Origin: Phytophthora quininea | Taxonomy: Eukaryota > Oomycota > Peronosporomycetes > Peronosporales > Peronosporaceae | Assembly: GCA_011947345.1 (NCBI GenBank) | Contig: JAAVTG010000581.1 | Coordinates: forward strand, 1 to 64,000 | DNA: 64,000 nt | Reading direction: 5' to 3' | Part shown: in pieces, positions 1 to 11,665 of the stretch | Layout of the letters: every line of letters starts with the position of its first letter | How positions within the stretch are numbered: the stretch's first letter is position 1 | Notes under the pieces: generated by a model | What the model saw: only the letters and a program-made list of their open reading frames with translations | The model's database searches: none | What the model was told of the DNA's origin: nothing | Translations under genes and position numbers: made by a program

Positions 1-198
1 TCTCAAGCATACCACTTTGACACGAGAGCGCCACTAAGAGCAGTTTTTACTGTTGTTAGTGGCTTAACATCAATTTCCTAACCCCAACGATTATTTCATA
101 TTTTAACGAAAAAAATTGGACCGATTTCCGGGAGGCTCGCGTGACCTCAATATCAATAATGTGATTTTAGTTTGAGCAAAAATATGTTGATATGTTGC

Positions 199-1065
199 TC
201 AGACTTTTGAGTACCCAGTTCTGGCAAAAGCAGCTATTATTAGGTTTTTTATACCTGGTTTTGGCGAGACTAGAAAATTTTGTACCCTATTTCCATATCT
301 TACAGTAAAAATAGTTCTTGCACAGTTCTTTCGAACTGCGGATGACTGCAACACCGACTCCTTGGCAGCCGTCTCGACATTTTGAGTCGACTTGCCAACC
401 GAATCGGGGCCGGTACAGCTGGTCGACGACTGCATCTCGTGCTGCATCAAAAGATAGCAATGGTAGTTATCACAAAGTCTCCGATTACAGAAGGGTGGCG
501 GTGTGGTGGTGGTGTGGTGGTGTGTGACCTGAGCTGACGACGTGATGTCGTTCTCACTCGAGCCGGCCATCACGCCGACCGAGGTGCCGATGATGACGAC
601 GACCAGGAAGGTCAGACCGGCGTAGATAGGCTTCTTGTGGCGCTGCAGTGACGGCACCTTTCCGATCTCGGCGTACTCCTACTGAAACTTGCCGCGAGGG
701 ATGCAGTCCACCTCTGGGTGGGCGCTCCTCCACGGGGTGCGTGGAAGCGGCCGGTGGTGGTGTCCACGACCAGGCACACCTCGAAGAAGGCTCCACCATC
801 TTCTTGAGCGACTAGCAGCTCCGTCCAGCTCTTGTGTCGAGCGTACGCTGATGGCGCGCGCTGAGTATGACGAGAATATGAACGCCGAGCGACAACAGAT
901 AAACAGCACACAACGCAGAGCAACGGGAGACGCTGAATCGGTCGTAGGCGACAGCTTCTGCATATCCTGACCGTTGATTCTCCCCTGCAGTCTTTTATCA
1001 CGCGGTCGTAGAAGAACGTCGTGCCGATGCCGGTGTAGTTTTCCGTCCCTCAAAGCGGTGCACAA
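199..1065 (-). pseudogene. Broken gene fragment with one membrane segment
   Basis: Coding-like sequence on the minus strand is spread over several frames. From 1065 downward one frame reads a patch containing TGIGTTFFYDRVIKDC. Near 830-700 another frame reads an acidic patch followed by VDCIPRGKFQ. That runs into a TAG stop at about 680, after which the same frame continues EYAEIGKVPSLQRHKKP and then a single hydrophobic segment at about 570-620 (YAGLTFLVVVIIGTSVGVMAG). A soluble part ending in one transmembrane helix is plausible. No family was recognised. Unlike most genes here, it has an in-frame stop as well as frame changes, so real decay is likely, although an intron covering part of the damage cannot be excluded. 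Confidence 0.35.
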
Positions 1066-1431
1066 GAGGATTAGTTCGATTTGTTTAATGAGTTTGATGC
1101 GTTTGATGTCGTTGAGTCTGCTTATTCAACACCCCAGTGACCGGTGGTGTCCTATACAAGGGGAAGTTTGGTGCTGGGGTGCGAAAAAGCAAGATTGAGC
1201 TGGGACTGAAATTGGTTGACTACGCTGATTGAAATCGACGCAAATCATTCTGGGGAAAAGCAACGCAAAATGCTGTAGAATTTCTAGCGATTGCAGATAC
1301 TGTGGCTGCGAAGCAGGCTGGTGTAGCGCTACCAGCCCAATCCTCAAGTTAATGGGATCAATCATAGTTTGTACAAATTTATTTTTTATATTGTGAAAGA
1401 TAGACTTCATACGGCTCTTCAAGATCACGAT
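1066..1431. other. Intergenic, upstream of the WD40 gene
   Basis: No convincing coding signal in either direction. An AT-rich stretch near 1370-1400 lies just before the likely start of the EF-hand/WD40 gene and probably holds its 5' leader. Confidence 0.4.
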
Positions 1432-4400
1432 ATGCAGGACGGAGACGCTCAGGATGAAGGCGACAAGCGGATCTCGCCCGCCTTCCTGACGGAAGTGGCC
1501 CATGAACTGTACGCTCGTTTGGTCCTGCCTACATTCTCCATTTGCTGAGTGATGTTGCAATCTCTGCTGTAGCTCGTTGCGCAAGAACAACGGCCGGCCC
1601 TACGAGCACGACCCCGAGAAGGGCTTCACGATGGACATAATGATGATGATGGACATGGAGAAGGTGAGCACGCTGCGCAACGAGTTCCTCCAGAAGGACA
1701 AGGGGCTGTCCATCGCCGAGTTCGTCTACGTCATGATGCGCTTCGTACAGAGCAGCGCCCAGACGGACGAGAATTCGCGGCTGCACGACCTGTCGGAGTC
1801 GCAGCTGGTGGCGAATCTATGCGAGCTCTTCGCGCAGATCGACATCAATGGTGACGGGTCGATGGAGTGGGAAGAGTTCACGTCTTTCATCGTGGACACG
1901 GGACTCACGGTGAAAAGCCACCAGCCCAACTCCATACAGCAGTACCACCACGTACCGTGGGAAGACGCGTCGAAGCACAGTACCTTCATCGACCACATTT
2001 ATTACTTCCCGTCCAGTGATCTCGTTGCTCTCGTGGAGAACTGCAGTCCATTCCTCAAAATCTACAATGTCAACTGTGAGTTAACCCGAACGATTAAATC
2101 GCCCGAAGGATTCGTGCAGTGTGCAGAGCATCTACCCAAGGTTTGCCACCATCGATTAATAACGTCCTGCTAGCACTGACGAGGTGGTCTTTTGTGTGTT
2201 ATCACCAGTTCAATCAGTTCATCGTGGCGTCGTCCGACCTTCAGTTCCGCTTCTACGATGACACTACGTTGCGTCTCACAAAAGCTGCCACACGCCAACA
2301 TCCCAAAACTGTTTGAAATGGTACCCTGAGTCTTCGACGCTTTTCTCTGCAGGCGTGAGCGGGATTGTCTACGCTTGGGACGCCGAGCGGATGGAAGAAA
2401 AACACCACATGGGTGGCGAGGTGAACGGGAGATTACTGACTCGCTCCCACGATGACATTGTGCTGGATCTACTTACGGTTCGCTATCCATTTCTTCATCT
2501 ATCCATTGTTTTCTAATTTGTCTTTGTTTCCCAGTTACCGTCGCTCGAGTCATTAGCTTCGGCAAGTATGGACCGCACCATTCGTCTCTGGGATGTTCAT
2601 ACTGGGAAGCATAAACAGCAACTTGACGGGCACGCTAAAGGAGTTCGATCACTTGCATACTCTCCCGAGTATCGATTTTTGGTGTCTGCAGGGTTCGACT
2701 TTGACGCTCTTGTGTGGAATCCCTATGTGGACCAACTTATACTGCGTTTGCATGGACACAACAACAGTCTTTGTGGCGTGGAAATTATTCCCGACACGCC
2801 GCAAATTATAACGGCGGATGTCGATGGTTTTTTTAAAGTTTGGGATATTCGCAATTTTGCCTGCATGCAGACATTCACAGCTGAAAACATGGGCGAAGTC
2901 AAGAACATTGTGACTATCACGTCGGAGAAGCGAATCGTTGCAGCCGGCAAAAAGGTAGGGAGGCTAGGAAGTTTGGCTCAGATTCTAAGCTACTTGTTGC
3001 TATCACTGGCAGTTGGTCAAGTTTGATTACGAGAAGTTAGAGAATCCAGAGCTAACGGACGACCATCCAGTCTTCATCGCGCTTTATAATCCAACTTCCC
3101 TATCCTTCATCACCGCTGCAGGAAGAGATGTAAAAATATGGGATGCTCGCCTTGGCAAGTTGATTCGATACAGGTGAGCTTACTGGTGTGTTTGTCGTCG
3201 AGGTCTTTGCTTGCTTACAGATTCTGGCGTCTCTCTTACGCGTCAAGCCAGAGATTTGAGCACAACAGATCTCACTACGCTGTGTTTAGACTTTCGGGAG
3301 CGCAAGTTCATCATAGGAGACCACGGTGCGTTCGTAGGTTACTGCAACTCGCTTATGACAGCATTCTGAGTTTCGCTTTGCAACAGGCGGTAATATTCAC
3401 GTCTTCGACTACTTAAATGGGTCCCAGATGAAGTCATTTGCGTACCCAGAGCTAGGAAACCGTGCTCACGTCGCTGAAGTGACTAAGGTGTGCTATTGCG
3501 CGGAACACATGGCGGTCATCAGCGTGTCGTGGGACTGCGCCATCAATATCCACGATGAAAGCGACTCGGACCGTGGCGTACTGCTTCGACGGCTTGTTGG
3601 AGGCCACAACACCGATATCACGGCGCTCAGTTTTTCGTACCATTTATCATTGTTAGCGTCAGGGTCATCTGACTGCTCGCTGCAAGTATGGGACTACGAG
3701 TTTGGCCGACTTGACGCAACGTGCATCGGCCACGTGAGCGGTATCTTGAGCCTTCAATTCCTGGATCCGTTCCCGCTGCTTCTTTCGGGTGATAGCACGG
3801 GAAACGTTAGTTTTTGGGCAATGAGACCAGCAGCACGGTACAAGGGCAAAAGCGTCTTCCGCTTTCGCAACCAGCACGATCATCTCGGAACCGCTGCCGT
3901 GAATTGCATCGCCACACACTCCGCCCGGCGCGGTTCAACATCCTCTTCCGAGTCGCTGGGCGACGATGGCGAGGATCATGATACCTTGGACTACACCTCG
4001 TTCCTGATCATCACGGGCGACGACAAAGGGTTCCTGAGCGTCTGGAATATTTTGCCGCTTTTGATGCGGTTGGCGACAAACTTCGACCTGCGACCACTAG
4101 CAAAGCCAATGGAATGCGCGAATGCCCAGCGGAACCTGCGTGTGGATGCTGCCAGTATGGTGCGCAAGGCCCGCAACACGCCCGAGTGGGCAGCGTACTC
4201 ATCGCGGGACCCGCTTTCATCCTTCTTCTTTTCGGCGGGGATGCCGCTGGTATCGACTGATGACGACGAAATACGGTCCGAGGACGAGGATCTGCGTAGG
4301 CAGCCTCCGGTCTCGCTCGTACGCCGCTGGAAGGCTCACGGAGACGTGGTTTACTCGGTGCAGATGATCGCCGAGCCCGAGAGCCTCGTGACGTCGTCCT

Positions 4401-4953
4401 TTGACCGACACGTCAAGATCTGGTCTTTGAGTGGCGAATGTCTGGGCGTGCTCATGCAGGGCGGGATGGACCCTTCCAGCAATCTCGACGCAAGTCTGCA
4501 CTGCCCGTGGCGGTTCTCAGTGGACTACGACGCTCGCGAACGCCGCAAGGAGACGGCGGCTGCCCCGTGGTCGAAGATGTGCACGCTATGCTACGGCGCG
4601 GCGAGAAGAAGGATCTGATCGCTGAGCGCCGACGCACCGAGCGACTTGCCCAGGCAGCTGCTGCCGAGGCCAGCGTACTGGAGGAGATCTCGCGGACATA
4701 CCTACCGCCGTTGGACCCGCGTCACACTGCCAGCAATAACAGCAACAGCAACGCCACCGGTATGGCCATGAGCTTCATCAGCGGCCCTGAGCCGGGTTCC
4801 ATGACACTGCAGCCACTGCGCAAGACGCCTCGCCGCAAGCCCATCAACGCCGCGACTGCTGGACGCTTGACATTGACAGCGAGTCCGCGGATCCTGCGTC
4901 TTCGAAGCAACAACAACAGCAACTGCTTGACGTCTCCGCGCCCGCCGGGCTAA
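1432..4953 (+). CDS. EF-hand plus WD40-repeat protein (WDR49/WDR64/WDY-like)
   Basis: Multi-exon gene. Suggested exons: 1432-1508, 1573-2140, 2209-2477, 2535-2954, 3013-3173, 3252-3325, 3387-4953; all introns are 57-78 bp with GT..AG ends. The N-terminal part has a canonical calcium loop (DINGDGSMEWEEF, near 1840-1875). It is followed by many WD40 blades, for example DRTIRLWDVHTG, DVKIWDARLG, SGSSDCSLQVWDYEFG and TSSFDRHVKIWSLSGE. EF-hand followed by WD40 is the arrangement of WDR49/WDR64 and the Drosophila WDY protein, which are linked to cilia or sperm; that role is inference. Two frame breaks, each equal to one lost base, lie at A4 2280-2283 and C4 4563-4566. Reading across them restores LRLTKSCHTPTSQNCLKWYP and the C-terminal charged tail ending at 4953. 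Confidence 0.75.
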
Positions 4954-5649
4954 TGACGAAGCCGCCCCAGTTCCGCGGCGAGCCCAATCTCTCCCCGCAT
5001 TTCGCTTCCAATCCAGTTGTTTATTCCGGCGCCCCTCGTACGTGTTCTGCTTGGTTCTGCTGCCTGGTCGCCATACAAAACACAAGTAATTGCAGGTCCT
5101 GCGTGCCGTGGGCCAGTCAACGCCCCTTGGCGCTCATCCTCCTCGATTGAGCATTCAAACCAAGGGATCCTAGCATTGCTTTACCGGGTGAAGTCTGCAC
5201 TCACGACTTGCTTAGAATTCGTTGTAGACTTCATGACGGTGCTGTTTGGAGCAACGAACTTTGCAAGCAATGCTTTCTATGCTCTTCCAGTGGAGAGCAC
5301 GATGCTGACGCGTGGTCGACTCGACATCGTCAGACTGGAACAGACATCTTGTGCGATTTGATTCCAAAAGCGACTTCAGTTTTTGGCTGCAGGATGCTTC
5401 CGTACTGTTATGACGATGTGCCTGGAGACCGCCAGCACTCGGCTGCTCGCGAAAAGAGTTCTTCGCAGCACACAGACTTCCTTGCTAGCAATCACACATT
5501 TTTCGACGACTGAAAAAGCTACCTTTCCTTCAAAACCTTCACAAGATGATCGTATCATCTTTGCCTTCTGCCCGTCGTTGCAGCTCATTGTCGCTTTCGC
5601 CCCGAGGCTCCGAAGCCGACCGTCGCCGCCCGCCCGCCCCTCCTTCGCC
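4954..5649. other. Intergenic, probable promoter of the CNB-carrier gene
   Basis: Open frames here have no family resemblance and show no purifying-type composition. The last 100 bp before 5650 are pyrimidine- and C-rich, as in a 5' untranslated leader. Confidence 0.4.
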
Positions 5650-6872
5650 ATGGACGACTGCATGCAGGCCGCCGCCAACAGCGGCATGTTCCAGCTGTGC
5701 TCGGAGCCGACGCTGCGCCAGATCTGCGCGCGCGCCAAGGCCGTGTCCTTCTCCAAGAGCGCCGTCGTGTACCAGCAGGGTGAACCGCAGACCGAGATGC
5801 TGCTGCTCAAGGACGGCCGCGTGGAGAGCACCAAGATCATCAACGGCCAGGAGCACACGCTGGACGTCATGACCCACGGCGCCATCAGCTCCAACCACGC
5901 GCTCACGCAGGACCCGGCGGCCGTCAGCGTGCGCTGCCTCACGCCCGTCACGGGCTTCTCGCTGCAGAGCACAGCGCTTGAGGAGGTGCTGGAGGACAAG
6001 ACGGCCTCGCGCGAGATCATGCACAGTCTCAGCAAGGAGATCCGGCGACAGGCCTCGCTGCTGCAGACGCCGCTGCTCGAGCAGCATGCCAAACCCACGC
6101 CCTACTTCGCCACGTCAGTGGCCGCCTCGATCGAGTCTTTCTACCGGAGCGGCATGAACTCGCTGCTGAACGCGCGCCTCACAGGCCAGCCCGTGGCTAA
6201 GCTCTTCCCGGACATGCACCTGCAGATCCCCACGCGTATCGTATACATCAACGGCTTCAAGGGCATCCGGCACTTGCTGGAGAAGCATGTGGACGCCGAC
6301 CAGTACGAGTACCCGCAGACGGTGCGGCTCGTTGAGGCCGTGTCGCCCGGTGTGATCATGACCCCGTTAGCAGCATGCTCGAGGCCTTCAACGCCGGCCA
6401 CATGAACCCGGAGTCGCTCGCCACGCGCTGGATCCGCGGCACGGCGCCGCGTATGATGCGTGAAGTCATCTTCGGCGTGGGTCTGAACCAGCTGTCCGAC
6501 TACTTTGAGGAGCGTCTCTCCGTGACGGACAGCCCCGCGCTGAACAATGCCATTGGTAGCATGGCGGCCGGTGTCGTGTCCGGCTACCTGTCCCACGTCC
6601 CGCACAACCTGTCCACGATGAAGCTGATGCACCCACAGAAGACGTACGCCCAGCACATGGACGACTTCATCCGCCGAGCCGAGGTGCGCGTGCCCAAGTC
6701 CGTGGCGCCACGTCAACGCTACATGGTGGCCACGGCGCTTGCGCTGCTCTTCCCGAGAGGCCTCACCGTGCGTACGTCGCAGATCGTGGGCTCGTTCATC
6801 ATTCTCAACGGCACTATCAACTCGCTCAAGGAGGTCGACCTGGACACGATCAAGGGCTACGTATCTCGGTAA
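5650..6872 (+). CDS. Cyclic-nucleotide-binding domain fused to mitochondrial-carrier-like domain
   Basis: The start is chosen at ATG 5650 (context GCCATGG); the upstream open frame has no protein character. Residues about 1-140 look like a cNMP-binding jelly roll (KSAVVYQQGEPQTEMLLLKD, then GQEHTLDVMTHGAISS). The rest resembles a divergent SLC25 mitochondrial carrier: repeated helical segments, a region around SPGVIMTP corresponding to a carrier PX-D/E signature that has degenerated, and AGVVSGYLSHVPHNLSTMKL. Carriers move metabolites across the inner mitochondrial membrane. The fusion suggests nucleotide-controlled transport, which is inference; transport may also have been lost because the classical signature residues are poorly kept. 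One lost base in C4 6362-6365 splits the frame; restoring it gives MTPVSSMLEAFNAGHMNPES. No intron seen. Confidence 0.7.
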
Positions 6873-7200
6873 GTCCAGCGGCTCACTGTATCGTTACAAG
6901 ACGGCAATCGCGACGCAAGCAAGGACGCGCACGACAGACAGTCTCCTTTGAAAGCGAGTGCGTGTACAGGTAACCTCGGCTCAACTCGACGCAGGCAGGC
7001 GAGACGACAGGGTGGCAAAACTTTTAGATACAAGTGCCATCCCGTGGAGCCGAGCATCAGTAGGTGAAGAGAGTAGCAGCGAAGGCTGCAATATGACCAA
7101 ATATCAAAGACAGTTTATCCACTTGCGCTCGAGGCAAACTTGCTACTGAACCGGCCTCGGCAATTGATTCTTTCCTGTCGCGATAGCATATTTCTAATGG
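6873..7200. other. Convergent intergenic region
   Basis: The 3' ends of the CNB-carrier gene (plus) and the CFAP119-like gene (minus) face each other here. Nothing else recognised. Confidence 0.4.
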
Positions 7201-7982
7201 CTATTCTGTTGACACAGCATCCGCGAGCGAGGGAGGGCGGAGTGGTGTCTCCGTTGGCAGGGGCACCATCCGCACCACGCTGGGCCGCGGCACGCGATTC
7301 ACGAACTGATAAGCGCGCAAATGCCTAAAGAACGTTGACGTGAAAAACGCTACGATTTGTGTCACCTCTGCCAGCGAAAACGGAGCTGCAATCGGGGCTG
7401 GATCGTCAAGGGACTGGTCTCGAGTCGTGTTAGTCAGCACTCCGCTGGCATGCCGGATCTTATCGCGGAACGCATCGTAGACAGCTTCTACCGTCGGGTA
7501 AGCGTCAGCAAACGCAGGATTCATTGTAGTCGGGATCGACTTGACCATGACATTATCTTGCGTGCAACCATTTCCTTCGGGCAGAACACTTTCACTCTCG
7601 ACAGAGGATACGACCGGTTCAGTTGGTAATGACTCTGGTTCTGGGGCTGCTTGCGGCTGAGTTGAATAGACGTAGACATCGTGCGCAAGCTTGAGAAGAC
7701 ACAAGGTTTTGTCGGCCGGCAAGTGTGCGTCGTCACGTGCAAAATTCAAAACTCCAAAGCAGAAGTTGACCCACAGACTCGTTCGTGGATTCACAGGGTA
7801 GTGCTGAACCCCAGCGCGCTTTGTAGTAGCTCCACACGCTCGGTTGAGGACCCAGCTGCAGTTAACTCCTGTAATTGCTCAAGCGAGATCAAAGTTTTCG
7901 GGCCTGGAGGGTCCTCTGGCGCAGGCGACTGCTCTTCCAGGGCCGACACCGGTGGAGTCACCACTTCAATAGTCTTTGCCAT
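7201..7982 (-). CDS. CFAP119/CCDC189-like flagellar protein
   Basis: The start is taken at ATG 7982 (MAKTIEVVTPPVSALEE); an in-frame ATG at 8045 is an alternative. The protein is about 260 residues. The block HYPVNPRTSLWVNFCFGVLN, followed by a helical stretch and the C-terminal SLAEVTQIVAFFTSTFFRHL, matches my recollection of the CFAP119 (CCDC189) family, small axoneme-associated proteins found in organisms with motile cilia. Zoospores of oomycetes are flagellate, so the assignment fits. The frame changes at C4 7809-7812 (G4 on the coding strand): one lost base, and restoring it joins LLQSALG to VQHYPVNPRTS. Tail-to-head with CAP copy 1, 169 bp apart. Family assignment is from memory of motif shape. 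Confidence 0.55.
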
Positions 7983-8151
7983 CCTGTTCGAGATCACACG
8001 ACCCGACGTTTCGACTTGTAGCCATAAGAAAAGAAAGTGTTTCATTCATCAAACATCACGAAAGAAAAGCATCTCCGCAAAACGTTGACAGCAACACACC
8101 GCACCGGACTCGTGTAGCTGCTGCGTTGTCGCATCACTCGTATGGCGGCGT

Positions 8152-9555
8152 CTAGTGTGAGTACAGATCCGACACGTCGGACGAGATGGTCAGGTCGTCC
8201 GTGATCTTGTGCACGAACTGCTCCGGGATCGGCTTCTCCACGTAGTCGTCGCTGCCTGCGGCCTCCGGGAATGCCACGTTCATCTCTGAGCTCTTGGATG
8301 TCACGAACTGCACCTCGCGGCCCTCCCACGAGATGTACACGAGGCAACCGTCCGTCTTGTCGATGGCCACCGACGGCACCACGCCCTTGCACTGCACTTG
8401 CACGCCCTTGCAGTTGACGACCTCGATGCTGGACACGGCGTTGTCGAAGATAAGCTTCGTCTTCTTACACGAGTCGAACACAATGTTCTTGGCCTTGCCC
8501 TCCAGCAGGATGGTGGCGCCCTCGCAACCAAAGATGTACACTTGCTGCTTCATGTTGATGCCGCTGACGGTGAGCGGCTCGGGTCCGGTCTGGTACTCGA
8601 TCTGCCAGTTGCCGTTGCGCTCTTCGCAGACAGCGGGTTTAGCGACCTTGGTGGGGGCCGCGGTCTTCTTGGGGGCCGCAGCGACAGGGGCGGGAGCAGC
8701 TCCGTCAGACTTGTAGTCCTTACGCCAGGTCTGCATGTCCTTGGTGACCTTCTTCAGACCAGCAGTCTTTCCGCTGCTCTGGTCAATCGACTTGATGCCA
8801 GCAAACACGTTGGCCATGCCTCCAGCAGGAGCAGGAGCAGAAGCAGTTGCACTCTTGGTAGGGGAGGCCGCTGCACCAGGCGTGTACGCAGCCACGTCTC
8901 CCCCTTGGGGTTCCAGGTGACACCCGTCGTGTGGTGCGCCTTCACGTAAGCCATGAGCTCCGTCAGGAGACTCTTGAACGACGTCACGAACTCGATCTGG
9001 TCGGGGTTGGACGTCTTAAACTGCACGCGGATCTTATTGCCCCAGAAGTCGGATCCGCCAACGTACGATTCGATGAACGGCTTAGGGGCGGGCTCCACGC
9101 AGAGCCAGCCGAGCGCCTGGATACCCTCGTTCACCATGTTCTGGTGGTTGGCGAATTCGCTGCGGTTGTCACGCAGAGAGTTGATCTCCTTGATGCAGGC
9201 CTGCAGCTCCTTCAGGTGCTCCGGGTTGAGTGCCGCCGGCTTCTTGCACTGGCTGGCCATCAGCAGGTAGGTGCGCTGGGCCGCGAACGCCTTCTCCGTC
9301 ACCTCTCCGAGCTTGCGGGTGTCATCGCCCAATTTGCTGCTCACAGCCAGGAAAGGTGGCAGATACTGCGCCACGTACTCATCGTAAGCTTCAAGCTGGG
9401 GGAAAGCTGTACGGGGGCGGCGCTGGGAGCGGCAGCGGCAGCAGCAGTAGGGGCGGGGTCAGAACTGCTTCTACACCCAGCTGGGCCTCTACGCGCGCAA
9501 GACGGGCGCTAAACGCGTCCAGCAGGCTCTGCAGCGGCTTGGTTGCTTCACTCAT
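8152..9555 (-). CDS. Adenylyl cyclase-associated protein (CAP), copy 1
   Basis: CAP recycles actin by binding cofilin-actin through its N-terminal helical domain and ATP-actin through WH2 and the C-terminal beta-helix (CARP) domain. Start at ATG 9555 (MSEATKPLQSLLDAF). The helical-folded domain spans about 9400-8910 (QALGWLCVEPAPKPFIESYV; NKIRVQFK). An Ala/Pro linker with WH2-like GLKKVTKDMQTWRKD follows, then the CARP domain to the TAG at 8152-8154 (VYIFGCEGATILLEGKAKNI; IPEQFVHKITDDLTIS). Three one-base losses break the frame: G4 9455-9458, G5 9398-9402, C5 8900-8904; restoring them gives a continuous, standard-length CAP. The C-terminal half is almost identical to copy 2 at 24.9-25.7 kb while the N-terminal half is not. 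Confidence 0.9.
8155..8905 (-). repeat. CAP near-identical tract, copy 1 (inverted partner at 24905-25660)
   Basis: The predicted proteins differ at about three positions over some 245 residues (TPG/APG, PTK/PAK, LYSH/LYTH). In about 120 bases compared base by base around 8385-8500 I found one change. Similarity stops sharply at the stop codon and at the TGGAACCCCAAGG site. Confidence 0.85.
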
Positions 9556-10521
9556 TGTCGATTCTGGGTTGGGAAACTTGGCGGATTCTCGTATGATATT
9601 CTTGCCCCCATCAGGGTCAAATTTGAAGTCCGGGAAGCCAAAATAGACAGTTATCCAACCGGTAAATGCCCTATTTGACTCCTACGAAGTCACGATTCCG
9701 CGACTTCAATTGGACGATAAAAGATACCGTTTCTTCAACGGTGCCACAAAATTGCTGACACTTCCAAATTTCCTAAGACCCACCTTGTGGTGAAAATCTC
9801 TGGTGTTTCTCCAAGAAGTATTCTAAAGAATCATACGAGAGTCCTCGTGTGACATAGCACCATTGCTCCGGCACAGTCATGTGCAGCGAAGCTTAATACA
9901 AATTGGGCAAATTGCCTTCGCAACCAAGGTATTGCCTGATCATAGTGAACGCATGGACAACAGGAAAGAGGAAAACCATATCAGCAGTGCTGAAGATGAT
10001 CCAGAGCTCGAAAGGACATGCAGGTGCAACCCCCCAGATCACGTCATAAAGCTTATTCATGGGCAGCTCCAGCGGACAACAATACCAACAAATACAAAAG
10101 TCAACAAGGCGAACTCCTGGGCGAAGCCAAGGAATTGTGTTTTCCAACCTGTATACTACTGTGTACTATGCACCACACCATGCCCACCACTGAATCGTCT
10201 CTCACTTCGAATTTTGAAGAACCAAGAGCACACACCAAGAAACAAGTTTTTTTAAAACTCTACAAGAACCATGACCACCTCGATCCTACCGACGCACCTT
10301 CTTCGCCTGCGCCAAGAGCAACGACGGCCTCGTCGGACAGCGAGAGCCAAGCAGCGAGTCCCTACGTCGTTTACGTGACAGACGGGGAAGGGCCCTGTAC
10401 GGCGATCTCCGCGAGGCGCGTGTCTGACCCTCCCCGCTCCGGACTAGCAAGCGCGTGGCGTCAAAGACCCATCGGACGCGTCCCTCACTGTGGCGCGGAA
10501 GGGAAGAAGAAGGCGACCTAG
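9556..10521. other. CAP copy 1 upstream region and edge of the transposon island
   Basis: The first few hundred bases should hold the CAP promoter. A minus-strand open frame at 9893-10147 with hydrophobic patches, and low-quality frames at 10018-10521, cannot be assigned; they may be transposon debris. Confidence 0.35.
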
Positions 10522-11375
10522 GGGTCCAACCCGTTACCATCTGCCGCTGGAACCGCCAAGAACGCCGCTCGGGCCAATGCTCGTGGCTCCGAGTCTGAGA
10601 GCGAGGAGAAGGCACCCCCGCGGGCGGCCAGGAAGGCCAAGAACGCACTGGACACGGCAGTAAGGGAGCCACGTGCTACCAGTCGCGAGGAAGGCTTCGA
10701 CCTCGCTGAGTTCATGTCGTCATTCAAGCCGGGAACAGCGAGCGCATCAGTTCCCACCACAGCGGCCGAACCCTTACCTACGGTACCTCCTGTTGTTTCA
10801 GAGGCGCTTACCATTGCCAATGAGCTTCGCGTCCTCAAGGAAGAGATCCTTCGGCTTCGTGGCCTCGTCGATGCTCAAGCGTCGATGGGAAGAGCGCTAC
10901 CTGTGACGTCTACGACCACCGCTCCGAACGTGAAGGGCAAACTTCCTCCTGACGAAGTATGCCACCTCACGACGAGGAGCTTCCCGGAAGCGGCAAGAAA
11001 ACCAAGGGTGACTACAATCCGCCGCAAGCGCACTTGATGGCCGGCAGCCGCATGTTTCGGTCGTTTGGGACCGCAGCAGGTAAGCCCCTGTCTGTCATGT
11101 CGTTCGTGCTGTGGATGCGAGAGCCCGTCTGTGCCAAGTTCCAAGGGACTCCGGCCGTATCGATGACCATCTGCAGCGGGCATCTTGGATCTCGTGAACT
11201 GACCCTCATGCACTTCAAGGAGTCCTCGGAGCTGGACAGCCTTGAGGACGGCTCATCGAATGTGAACTACACCAGCGACTTCAGCCTGTCCGCCACTCTA
11301 CCATCTGCAAACACCCACTGCACGTCCTACGAGGACATCGTCGCGCGAGCGGAAACCCCAGCTAAACCCCGGTGA
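10522..11375 (+). pseudogene. Gag-like ORF of the DIRS-type element
   Basis: Charged, Ala/Ser-rich N-terminus (SESEEKAPPRAARKAKNAL), then a Pro-rich stretch and a short coiled coil (ANELRVLKEEILRLRGLVDA, near 10815-10875). A frame change near 11000 leads into a second segment (RMFRSFGTAAGKPLSVMSFV). This resembles the structural ORF that precedes RT in tyrosine-recombinase retroelements, but the similarity is of layout only. Confidence 0.4.
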
Positions 11376-11454
11376 ATTCTTCGTTGAAACCCGCTGACGC
11401 CGCCAAAAACCACGCTCAACACCCCCAGCTTGACGGGATTTCTAGTGACCACTC

Positions 11455-11665
11455 TAAGACTATCAGTAATCTCCGACTATACAGTCACTGTCGACGATAC
11501 AGTTATGTTCGGCTATACAGCCTTCTTCATCGACTATGCAGTCCAGTCAAACTACACAATTATTTCAGGCCGCACAGCCACTACAATCTACACAGTCACA
11601 GGTGACCATACACGCATACCCCGCTCCACAAAGCGGTGCCGGCTATACAGCCAATGCTTGACTCC
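11455..11665 (+). repeat. Degenerate short tandem repeats, Gln-rich when translated
   Basis: Units of about 15-18 bp around an ACTATACAGTC-like core recur (for example near 11467, 11493, 11512, 11535). One frame reads TIQSLSTIQLCSAIQPSSST and continues Gln/Ser/Thr-rich. It probably belongs to the end of the gag-like ORF. Confidence 0.5.

Noticed and set aside
4438..4953. A separate small gene after the WD40 ORF
   Set aside because: It reads on from the WD40 frame once one C is restored at 4563-4566; the upstream part of that frame is only a shadow.
5017..5361. 114-residue plus-strand ORF
   Set aside because: No domain, signal or family character; it lies in the gap before the CNB-carrier start.
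8398..9512. Long plus-strand ORFs opposite CAP copy 1
   Set aside because: Antisense shadows of a GC-rich conserved gene; the minus-strand protein is clearly CAP.
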